DNA of 64,000 bases, taken from NCBI GenBank assembly GCA_902702965.1, contig CACRXP010000170.1:175152-239151 (forward strand), given 5' to 3'. Origin of the DNA: Spirometra erinaceieuropaei (taxonomy: Eukaryota; Platyhelminthes; Cestoda; Diphyllobothriidea; Diphyllobothriidae). The notes under the pieces were generated by a model. The model worked only from the letters and a program-made list of their open reading frames with translations, searched no databases and was not told where the DNA came from. The position numbers were made by a program, and so were the translations under genes. The number at the start of each line of letters is the position of its first letter. Within the stretch, counting starts at the first letter, position 1. Positions 23,921 to 32,900 of the stretch are shown here, in pieces.

Positions 23921-24703
23921 ATGCTGCCATGCTACTTCAACAGTAACCACCCAATCAGCCACAAATGCAGTTGTGTAAGGACGCTCTATCGGCGTGTCGA
24001 AACGCACTGCAGTGAGCCGGAAGACAAAATTGCCGAACTACAATACCTCCGACGAGTCTTCAAAGCCAATGGCTACCCGCGCAACTTCGTCAACCGGTGC
24101 ATACGCAAAAGGGACGAAAGGCCTAACCGCACGGACACCAAGCCTTGGCGGGCACTTCCGTATGTAAAGAACGTTTCGGAAGCTGTCGGCCGCCTTCTCG
24201 CACCACTTGGGGTTGGAGTGGCACACGGACCGGAGGCAACCATCAGGCGTCTGATCATGAAACCGAAAGACCCACTGCCACGGCTAGAAACGTCTGGAGT
24301 CGTTTATCGGATCTGGTGCAGTTGCGGACAAAGCAACTACGTCGGAGAAACCGGAAGACAGCTCCGAACGAGAATGGCCGAACACGCGGCAGCGGTGCGC
24401 AGAAATGACGCCAGCTCTCAAGTTGCGGCTCATTCGACGAGATCCGGCCACACATTTAAATTCAATGAGGCCGAAATTCTCGCAAGACGTGACAACCGAG
24501 TGAGCCGGGAGCTACTGAAATCATGGTTTACTGGCCCCCAGTCCATCAACAAGTGCAACGATCTTCCCATTCAATACAGCGTGCCGAGACTTCTAGGCGG
24601 AGTAATTGGCCACGCGGGGAGCGCACTGGTGAACACTTCCCAACACCCGGGTCAACGCGTCAGATGGTCGAGCAATCATCACGCCAACATCCAACGCACC
24701 TGA
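23921..24703 (+). CDS. PLE-1 C-terminal polyprotein with GIY-YIG endonuclease
   Basis: A 260-residue open frame without breaks. Residues 1-100 are the end of the RT and linker (NSNHPISHKCSCVRTLYRRV, NGYPRNFVNRCIRK). From about 128 is the GIY-YIG nuclease: SGVVYRIWCSCG, SNYVGETGRQLRTRMAEH, then SSQVAAHSTRSGHTF. The ending RVSRELLKSWFTGPQSINKC is typical of the family. PLEs use this nuclease to nick target DNA. The RT fingers and palm are missing, so it cannot be autonomous. The first Met is a convenience start, since the real start lay upstream. Confidence 0.85.
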   Translation: MLPCYFNSNHPISHKCSCVRTLYRRVETHCSEPEDKIAELQYLRRVFKANGYPRNFVNRCIRKRDERPNRTDTKPWRALPYVKNVSEAVGRLLAPLGVGVAHGPEATIRRLIMKPKDPLPRLETSGVVYRIWCSCGQSNYVGETGRQLRTRMAEHAAAVRRNDASSQVAAHSTRSGHTFKFNEAEILARRDNRVSRELLKSWFTGPQSINKCNDLPIQYSVPRLLGGVIGHAGSALVNTSQHPGQRVRWSSNHHANIQRT

Positions 24704-24875
24704 TGAAATTGCAGCAATTATCGACTCGAATGTCGGCCATCAAGCAATGATCACACCAAGTGTGACAATCCCGGATGAAGGGGGAAGCCGTGAACGTTCA
24801 TAGGTATGCGGTAGCATGGCTGCTGCATCCTATAAATACCGCAGCCCCTTGTGCAACAACCACCCGTTTCTGCTC

Positions 24876-24926
24876 TTTTGTCTCTGATGATGGATTCGAG
24901 TAGGAATCCGAAACGTCAGGCTAATA
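24876..24926 (+). ncRNA. Hammerhead ribozyme motif, PLE-1 right terminal copy
   Basis: Core CTGATGA at 24884-24890, a six-pair stem II (GGATTC/GAATCC), GAAAC, and cleavage triplet GTC ending at 24917. Stem I can form between TTTGTCT and AGGCTAA with one G-U pair and one mismatch. Confidence 0.85.
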
Positions 24927-25224
24927 AAGCTCTTGTCCCGGCGATCGTGTCTCCTTCTTCAAGACTACTTCCTGGGACTCGGCTCTTCGTTTCTATTGAC
25001 AAAGCATCCGATATTGTCGTCTCTTCATCTTCTTCTTCTCCTTGGGGGACGTACAGCTATCAGGTCGCCGCCTTCTATTCCGTGGCGTATTGGTAGTGGT
25101 GCGTGGGGATGTGTCATCTAATAAGTAAGCATAAACATTTAAATTACTTACGCAAATTAGATGATGACATACATCCCGGGATTGTTTCGCTTGAATCACT
25201 GAGAATTTCTAACATCTGAATGCC

Positions 25225-25635
25225 GTATTACCACCCTAATAGAAAGCGAGCTCGCCGCGAGCTAGCGTACTCTAGGGGGGTAGTGGGTCTTTAGCCTGCT
25301 CGCGATTTGATTGGTTCTCGGGTCGGCTGCGCCGGCGTCGCGAAGGCCGCAAGCGGCCGAACATACTTTCACTGGATTATCGATTAGCTTCAGCGCCCGA
25401 TAGTCCTCCCGCTCTCGCCGGTGCCACTTTTTGCTTTCTCACGCTGCAGTGAGCACACCGTGTCTCGCTCAACGCTGTCATTGCCAACCCTACCTGTCTT
25501 TGTGTTCTATTTTGTCCCCTTTTACTAACAATTATGTTTACTTCTGTTAGTAGGCGTAAAATACGGCGTCAAGCACGTAGAGAAACTGAAAAAATAATAC
25601 GAATAATCAGCAAAGAGGTGAGGGAAATGCCGTCG
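25225..25635 (+). repeat. Left arm of the inverted repeat around the sequence gap
   Basis: Matches 26611-27015 in reverse almost base for base. It starts TAGAAAGCGAGCTCGCCG, has a GC-rich part (GGCGTCGCGAAGGCCGCAAG), and ends with an open frame, MFTSVSRRKIRRQARRETEK, running into the Ns. The basic peptide is not assigned to a family. Confidence 0.8.
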
Positions 25636-26610
25636 NNNNNNNNNNNNNNNNNNNNNNNNNNNNNNNNNNNNNNNNNNNNNNNNNNNNNNNNNNNNNNNNN
25701 NNNNNNNNNNNNNNNNNNNNNNNNNNNNNNNNNNNNNNNNNNNNNNNNNNNNNNNNNNNNNNNNNNNNNNNNNNNNNNNNNNNNNNNNNNNNNNNNNNNN
25801 NNNNNNNNNNNNNNNNNNNNNNNNNNNNNNNNNNNNNNNNNNNNNNNNNNNNNNNNNNNNNNNNNNNNNNNNNNNNNNNNNNNNNNNNNNNNNNNNNNNN
25901 NNNNNNNNNNNNNNNNNNNNNNNNNNNNNNNNNNNNNNNNNNNNNNNNNNNNNNNNNNNNNNNNNNNNNNNNNNNNNNNNNNNNNNNNNNNNNNNNNNNN
26001 NNNNNNNNNNNNNNNNNNNNNNNNNNNNNNNNNNNNNNNNNNNNNNNNNNNNNNNNNNNNNNNNNNNNNNNNNNNNNNNNNNNNNNNNNNNNNNNNNNNN
26101 NNNNNNNNNNNNNNNNNNNNNNNNNNNNNNNNNNNNNNNNNNNNNNNNNNNNNNNNNNNNNNNNNNNNNNNNNNNNNNNNNNNNNNNNNNNNNNNNNNNN
26201 NNNNNNNNNNNNNNNNNNNNNNNNNNNNNNNNNNNNNNNNNNNNNNNNNNNNNNNNNNNNNNNNNNNNNNNNNNNNNNNNNNNNNNNNNNNNNNNNNNNN
26301 NNNNNNNNNNNNNNNNNNNNNNNNNNNNNNNNNNNNNNNNNNNNNNNNNNNNNNNNNNNNNNNNNNNNNNNNNNNNNNNNNNNNNNNNNNNNNNNNNNNN
26401 NNNNNNNNNNNNNNNNNNNNNNNNNNNNNNNNNNNNNNNNNNNNNNNNNNNNNNNNNNNNNNNNNNNNNNNNNNNNNNNNNNNNNNNNNNNNNNNNNNNN
26501 NNNNNNNNNNNNNNNNNNNNNNNNNNNNNNNNNNNNNNNNNNNNNNNNNNNNNNNNNNNNNNNNNNNNNNNNNNNNNNNNNNNNNNNNNNNNNNNNNNNN
26601 NNNNNNNNNN
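25636..26610. other. Assembly gap (975 N)
   Basis: An uninterrupted run of N. No content can be inferred beyond the two inverted frames that enter it. Confidence 0.99.
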
Positions 26611-27015
26611 CGACGGCATTTCCCTCACCTCTTTGCTGATTATTCGTATTATTTTTTCAGTTTCTCTACGTGCTTGACGCCGTATTTTACGCCTACTAAC
26701 AGAAGTAAACATAATTGTTAGTAAAAGGGGACAAAATAGAACACAAAGACAAAGACAGGTAGGGTAGACAATGACAGCGTTGAGCGAGACACGGTGTGCG
26801 CACTGCAGCGTGAGAAAGCAATAAGTGGCACCGGCGAGAGCGGTAGGACTATCGGTCGCTGAAGCTAATCGATAATCAGGTGCAAGTATGTTCGGCCGCT
26901 TGCGGCCTTCGCGACGCCGGCGCAGCCGACCCGAGAACCAATCAAATCGCGAGCAGGCTAAAGACCCACTACCCCCTAGAGTTCGCTAGCACACGGCGAG
27001 CTCGCTTTCTAGTAG
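26611..27015 (-). repeat. Right arm of the inverted repeat around the gap
   Basis: Reverse complement of the left arm with a few differences (for example CTAGTAGGG against CCCTAATAG at the outer end). On the - strand it encodes the same N-terminal peptide. No target duplication is clear outside either arm. 27020-27560 shows no recognised feature. Confidence 0.8.
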
Positions 27016-27564
27016 GGAAGTAGAATCAGTTGCGATGACTGAACGAGGCTGCTAATTTTAGTACCCATGCTCAAGTGCAGCATATACGTCCCTCAAGATC
27101 TTGTGACCGTTGTGCGCCCGCTATCTCCATCTGTTGTCCTTTCTGTCGATGTGTTTGAGAGTGATTCCGAACGCCAGGCTGAAATCTCGTTTACATTCTT
27201 CATCTTGACTGGGAAGGATCACATGCGAGGCATGCTAACGGAGCTGTGTATGATTGCCACTCCTCGGCCGTCTCTAGTGCGGCGATTAGTCCGAATATCA
27301 AGACTTTTGCGAAATTGGACTTGTGATTTTTTCTCCGAACAGTCAGTGGCTGTGAGCTGAAAATGCTTTTTACATCAAACTCGTTCACACTTTAAGGCAG
27401 TAGGAACTTGTTAGCGTCGGATCGATGGGCTTCGTGGACACACATTCTGATTCAGGGATGACATTCTCATCCCCTCCAGTTGACCTGGACGCCCGTCCAT
27501 CTCTGGCGTACTACACCTCAGCTGTTTTCCTGTTGTCGCTTTCAGGCATTCCCGATATAGAGAA

Positions 27565-27740
27565 TATAGTACTGGCAGAATGGTATTACCGTCAAAGACA
27601 AGGGAGTCTGGAATGGCCATTTCTGGCTTATTAGTCGTCGTCAGCCGGTCATACCCAACCCCGAAGTGTGGAACACCCGAGGCTCGAACTCGCGACCTGT
27701 TAGTTAGAAGTCCACGCCTCTAAGCAGTGGGCCACGAGCC
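27565..27740 (-). mobile_element. tRNA-derived SINE copy
   Basis: On the - strand: an A-box-like GTGGCCCACTGCTTAGAGGC, a B-box-like GGTCGCGAGTTCGAGCC about 40 bp on, then a body ending GGCCATTCCAGACTCCCTTG. The spacing fits a polymerase III promoter derived from a tRNA. Confidence 0.7.
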
Positions 27741-27744
27741 CGGA

Positions 27745-27960
27745 TGTTCCAAACCTCGGGGTTGGGTATGACAGGCTGACGACGGCTAATAAGCCAGAAA
27801 TTGCCATTCCAGTCTCTCTTATCTTTGTTGGCAATACCATTCTACCTATACCATGCGTCGCGATGCGGCTGCTGGTTAGGTTCGAGAGAGAGGGCCCGTA
27901 AGGCTCAACGGAACGAATGAGTGCCGTAAGAACGATCGGTGAGCGCCCCCTACCACATGA
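27745..27960 (+). mobile_element. SINE body and tail, head missing, inverted to its neighbour
   Basis: Starts GTTCCAAACCTCGGGGTTGG, then CTGACGACGGCTAATAAGCC, the tail module GATGCGGCTGCTGGTTAGG, and ends ATCGGTGAGCGCCCCCTACC. It forms a head-side inverted pair with the copy at 27565-27740. Confidence 0.65.
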
Positions 27961-28149
27961 TATAGTACTTTCAAAAAGAAACTGTTTCTACCGACCAAAT
28001 CCTCACATCGTCTATGGCCATCGCCTTCTCCCCCATCTACTCATTTAGACTGGTCGGTTACGCAGATTATACGATGCATTGAGGACAAATGTCTTGGCGG
28101 AAGATGAAGACAGGGCCCGCATTCCTGCTTTGCAATCCCAAAGCCAGTT

Positions 28150-28560
28150 CCATCTGCCCTTACTCAAGTGGGTTTTGTGATCCCTTATCCTCAATAGGCC
28201 TGTCAAAAGTGGTGTGGTCCACAAGACAAAGATTCTCAATCAAAGGCCAGGGAAGACGGAGTGAGTTGGACAACCTTTACTGTTTTGGAAGTGCGTACAC
28301 AAAGGCTCTGTAGGTAGTCGCCGCGAGCGCGCTCTCCAGGCAAGTTGTGTTGCCTGTGTTCGCCGTCGAGGTGCTCAGACCCAGCGCGTGTGTGCGCCTT
28401 TCGTTGTCACAGCGTCCGCCAGCCAATCGGAGGGGGGACAACGTTGATTGGCTTCGTGCGCTAGTGACAAGCCCCGCGCGTCCCATCAGCGTATCGACAA
28501 GGAGTATGAGGCGGACAGAAAGGCAGCCTGACAAAGGCGGAGGGCAAGGAGACGCCAACT
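28150..28560 (-). repeat. Repeat F, right copy (inverted to 22300-22700)
   Basis: In reverse it carries CCGATTGGCTGGCGGACGCT, CACACACGCGCTGGGT, AACTTGCCTGGAGAG and AGAGCCTTTGTGTACGCAC. Divergence from the left copy is about 20% by eye. Confidence 0.6.
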
Positions 28561-28739
28561 GCCACAGGCCTGCTGGATCAGTTTTCTAGAACTCGCAGTA
28601 ATGAGAGGAGTTGGGTAAGCCCTAGATAATGTCGGCAAACCAACGTTTACACTGCTTGACCCAATTGCAAGCCCACATCGGCGTAGCCTGTGATTGTAGC
28701 GGTCATCAAAGGCGCACGTCTAGTGGCGGCTAAGCTCGC

Positions 28740-29050
28740 GCCGGCCGTCTACCTCGTTGTTGTTGCTTAAAATCCTGGTCAAGTGTCTTTTGTGAAGCAA
28801 GGGTATGGCGGTACGCCCAGGGCAGCTCCGGCTGCGACCGCCGCCTGAGTCCTTTTCCGCTTCAAATCTTATTGAAAATGTCTTGAGGGAGGAGGAGAAA
28901 GTGCGGTAGATGCAGCGAAAGTCCACTATCACTATAAAAGAAATCACGCGCGTCATGACACCGTGCTGCTCTCACCCTGCTGTGGAGCACGCGGTGAACA
29001 TTGTCGGTCAGGACGGTCAAACTGTCAGACTTCGACAATCCGCCTATTAC
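28740..29050 (+). repeat. Dispersed repeat C, copy 2
   Basis: Contains GAAAGTGCGGTAGATGCAGC, CACTATCACTATAAA, CCTGCTGTGGAGCACGCGGT and GGTCAGGACGGTCAAACTGT, matching 40110-40290 in order. Confidence 0.6.
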
Positions 29051-29149
29051 GATGAAAAAAAGACCAGTTTGAATGATTCAGGTTTGTCTTATCTCGCCAA
29101 CTTGATTCGATCTCTCAATACTATATTCTAACATCCGATGAAGCGCCCG

Positions 29150-29257
29150 AATAGTTGGCTGGAGTATGTTGTTAATTCCCCTACCGTGAGTGTGTTCAAG
29201 AAACAACTGGATACTCACCTGCTGAAAGGTAACCCAAACTTCCGAAGCCTGATCTAA
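29150..29257 (+). pseudogene. CR1-like LINE, C-terminal end of the ORF2 protein
   Basis: The frame reads NSWLEYVVNSPTVSVFKKQL and DTHLLKGNPNFRSLI to a TAA, the usual end of CR1-type reverse transcriptase proteins (W-x-LP...FK..LD pattern). Only the last 35 codons remain. Confidence 0.55.
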
Positions 29258-29299
29258 CGTATTACTAAAATGACTATAAATATACTACTGACACGATTT

Positions 29300-29545
29300 C
29301 AATAGACTATTTTTGCGCGGAAAACTTGAAATATATGGAAATTTTCACAGTCTGAATGCGGTGAACTAAGTTTTTCGCGATTATTTCGCGAACACCATAC
29401 ATCTTTCGCATTTATGTTTCATTATTAGATTTATGAATTCTCCTTACTAAAACTGGAAGCAAAATGTTTGCAATTCAACTATTTCCCCTTACATCTGCAT
29501 CGTCTAGATGGATTTTTAGGGCTTCTGTCGTTTACTCCAAATATA
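29300..29545 (-). repeat. Dispersed repeat E, copy 2
   Basis: Reverse-complement match to 10357-10560 (TTCGCGATTATTTCGCGAA and TTTACTCCAAATATA blocks). It lies directly downstream of the CA-2 3' end. Confidence 0.6.
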
Positions 29546-29713
29546 CTGACTGATGGAATAGACCAACAATGTAATCCATAAACTCAAGACACTGAAGACA
29601 GAACAAGACCTGTTGGGAAATACACGTTCTTATTTCGAAAACACCCTAAACTGAACAATCATCCTCTTAAAAGGAGAAGGGGAAAAATGAACTTCGCCTT
29701 AAAAGTCAATTCC

Positions 29714-29920
29714 TTAGACGGAAATCATGAATAGAGCTAAACAAAGGGCGAATATGGAGAGGGAGGCTGCAACGGGACGTGAGGCCGCAGACCAGGATTT
29801 GTACAGCACTCGTGGTTGTGCTGCGCCTATTGGATTGAGCATTTGCACCGGGCGAAAATTGTCTTGCATCGGCTTTCTGTCATCAGAGCTCCCAAACTGA
29901 AGGGATCGCAGCAGGTCCAG
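29714..29920 (-). CDS. CA-2 coding exon 5 with hydrophobic tail
   Basis: Acceptor TTAAATCATAG. Reads LDLLRSLQFGSSDDRKPMQD, then RVLYKSWSAAS and a hydrophobic end, ASLSIFALCLALFMISV, before TAA. Confidence 0.92.
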   Translation of the reverse strand: MDLLRSLQFGSSDDRKPMQDNFRPVQMLNPIGAAQPRVLYKSWSAASRPVAASLSIFALCLALFMISV

Positions 29921-32900
29921 CTATGATTTAAGGGAGTACAACAACACTGATTTAGGTATTGCTGGTTAGTATTATTGTCTCAGAGAGTTCACAGTAACGC
30001 AACCGTTTGTTCAATGAATAAAATCCTGTCAGAATGACAGATACACTCGGGATAAGTGATCCCTCATAGTCAGAAAATGAGCAGTATAATTCTAACCACT
30101 CTGCTGCGGGGATTACATTAAGGAAATTTCCACTGTGATATTCCATCTTGAGAACGTCAAGTCGAATAAGGTACGTTATGAATCCAACACCCGCAGGCAA
30201 CGTCTGTGTGGGGAGCATGGTTTAATGTGGTCCATTATGTCTCCGTTGTGTGTTTACTTACTTAGACTCGATATTCCCTGGTTGCGCACAAAATAATCAT
30301 CTGCTAGACCTTACACCATAAGAGTTGGAAATTTGCATCCGTAACGGACTATTTGCCTCCAAACGTCAGCTGGAGGTTGACGCCTGACTTCACGCCTGAT
30401 CTCCAGCCGCCGAGTTGTCCCTCAGCTCACCCATGCCCTTCACTCCACTGACCTTGACCACACGGCCAACTTGGGCGGCCACCTCACCGCTCGTTTTTGC
30501 TCGGACATCCTTGTCAGCCAATGTTGACAGGTTTCTTTAAAGTAGCCGACTGAATTTCTCACTACGGTGAGCATGCGTTAGTGAACTGTACAGAATCTTG
30601 AATAAGAAGTTATATTGCCACACTATAAACCCCCCAACACTGCTACTTCAGAGTTTTCTTAACACATGCAGGCTCGTTATACTTCCGTCGAAAGCCAGGA
30701 AGTTCAGAACACACTTTCTCTCTCTGCACAAAGGTTGACGCTTTTGCTGACACCCCCACGACCCAACTTCAATTTGCAATTCAGCATCATTTAAACAAAA
30801 TGTGAACATAAGCAAAAGGGAAAACTGGATGGAAGCTTACCTCTGCAGTGGTTACGTAAAGGGGATCCCTCATGACCGTCCACTGGACGTTTTCTGTGCA
30901 TGGTGGTGTAGTGAGAGAACCGTAGTAGCGGAAAAACCGATCCCTGCTTTTGGGTAACACAACCCTCGGATCGAGCGGCTGCATCTCGGTTTCTGACCCT
31001 GACGTTCTGAGTCGGCTGATCAAGGATAAGAGATCGCCCATTTTTGATAGGCTGGAGTTGGATTGATCAGTGGTCAGTTGGAAAAAGACGCCAATTACGG
31101 CTAGACCACCCGGAGCGGAAGGCGCGGTGGAGGATCGCGTATACATGGAGGAGTAGGCGACAATGTGCATCTATGAATGGATAGGGTGCGGGTGGACCTT
31201 TTAAATCAGTGCATTTCACAAGATGTGAATCATGTCTTGTAGTCATTTTGCGGCGCTCTTTGCGTGTTCGGACAGGATCCATCATTAGAATAAAGTTACA
31301 ATAATAGTTGTTCTGGGATTATGCCACAACCTTAATTTCAGTTCTACATGGATGGCGTACCGGTCTCTCCCGATATTCCAAATGATCTTCCCAATAAACA
31401 AATCGCTCGAGTAGGAACGCGTTCAAAGGCGCCCGCCTATATTTCCCTTAGTAAAAGTGAACTGAACTGAAATCTTGTCCAACCAGTGATTTTTTCACTC
31501 AAACAAATACGCCCACGTTGCGCGCTTAGGTAAAGCAAGGGTCAATGGACGAAGGTTTTGTCCTAGTAAGAGAGTGGTTGCGGCGTGGAACGCCCTACCT
31601 AGTGGTGTTTTACTCTCCTGTGTGAACACATTTAAGTGTAGACTCGACACGCATCAAGCTTTCAAATTACCATCCACACAGACGCTCACATGACCGGCCA
31701 CACAAATTACATATGTATATACTACTTGCAATGAGCAAGTAGGTGTTCATGTTTGGCCTTTTCGCGTGCAATAATGTAAACAATCAACTTTTCACTTATC
31801 GGTGTTTTTTCTCACACAATTTGTAACCAATAGTTCGTTGAAAGGCGCCCGTCTATCTTTCCCTTAGTGAAAGTGAACTGAACTGAAATTTTGCCCAGCC
31901 CGCTTTACTGGTTATCGGTGCCGGTGTCGATAATTACTTGAAGGCAAACTCGGGTAGACAGCAGAGACTAGATGTATCACTTGGTTACTGTTGCGCAAGT
32001 CGCTCGTATCTTTTAATTTCTAGACCGTACATGGTGAGAATGTTCTATAAATGAATAAAGGCAGACAGAAATTCCTCAACTGAGCTTTAAACTCTGTTCC
32101 TCACTTTCTGAGACGTTTTTTTTGTCCTGTCTGAGCACTATTCATTCGATTTACTAGATAGAAATGCCTTATGGACACAAGAGTAAGGGACCGGGGTTAT
32201 TCACACATTACCCACGTCTACTGGCAAACAGTCGGCTGTCGTTAGCCGTTTTATATGGAAGTTAAAAAATCATCTAAACAAGCTGTCCTCTCGCATGCAG
32301 TCGTCGTGCGTAATCGTCCATTTATAGAGGCTATCGCGAAACTATCCTATGATTTTAAACAAGGTTATTTAATCCCGTGTGTCTACTTGCCCGTCTGTGA
32401 CTGTTCAAGTTGAAGGAGAGTTGTCTGGGAGGAAACGCCCAGCAGGTTAGAACCATAACGGAACATAGGAAGATACTGGGAGGCGGCCCATGACAGTCTG
32501 AAAGCCGTTTAAAACTGAATGAAAATCTGCCAGCTGCAACTTCGGCTCAGTCATTCATCTCTTCTGGTACTGGAGTATTCGCCAGTATCGAGGCTCTCGG
32601 CACCATCTGCCTCTCCAAACGGCAAACGTTGATAAAAGTAAATCGCGCTTAGGCGGCCTTCCTGCAGCGGGTGGCGCGAGACGTTGTAGGTTAAGGAAGC
32701 ATTTGAAAAACAGCGAGAGCGTGGTTCCGTGGTGTAGTGGTTATCACGTCTGCCTAACACGCAGAAGGTCCCCAGTTCGAAACTGGGCGGAGCCACCTTG
32801 AGTTCTATTTTCGCCTCATCACATACCAACACCACAGCCTCGTGTAAATGCCGAGAACCCACGTGAGTGTCGGAATGTTCCTTTTGCCAGTCGGTAATTC

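Larger units (their letters stand above)
23774..24998 (+). mobile_element. Penelope-like element PLE-1 with inverted terminal copies
   Basis: A GIY-YIG frame flanked by inverted copies of the terminal repeat (about 23774-23935 and 24805-24963). Each contains a hammerhead core and a CTTTTGTCTCTGATGA block. The right end carries an extra stretch of about 35 bp (CTACTTCCTGGGACTCGG) not present at the left. The element is 5'-truncated inside the RT. Inverted terminal copies are known for PLEs. Confidence 0.8.

Noticed and set aside
32551..32862. 103-codon open frame on the - strand
   Set aside because: It is the antisense of the tRNA-Val gene and its flanks.
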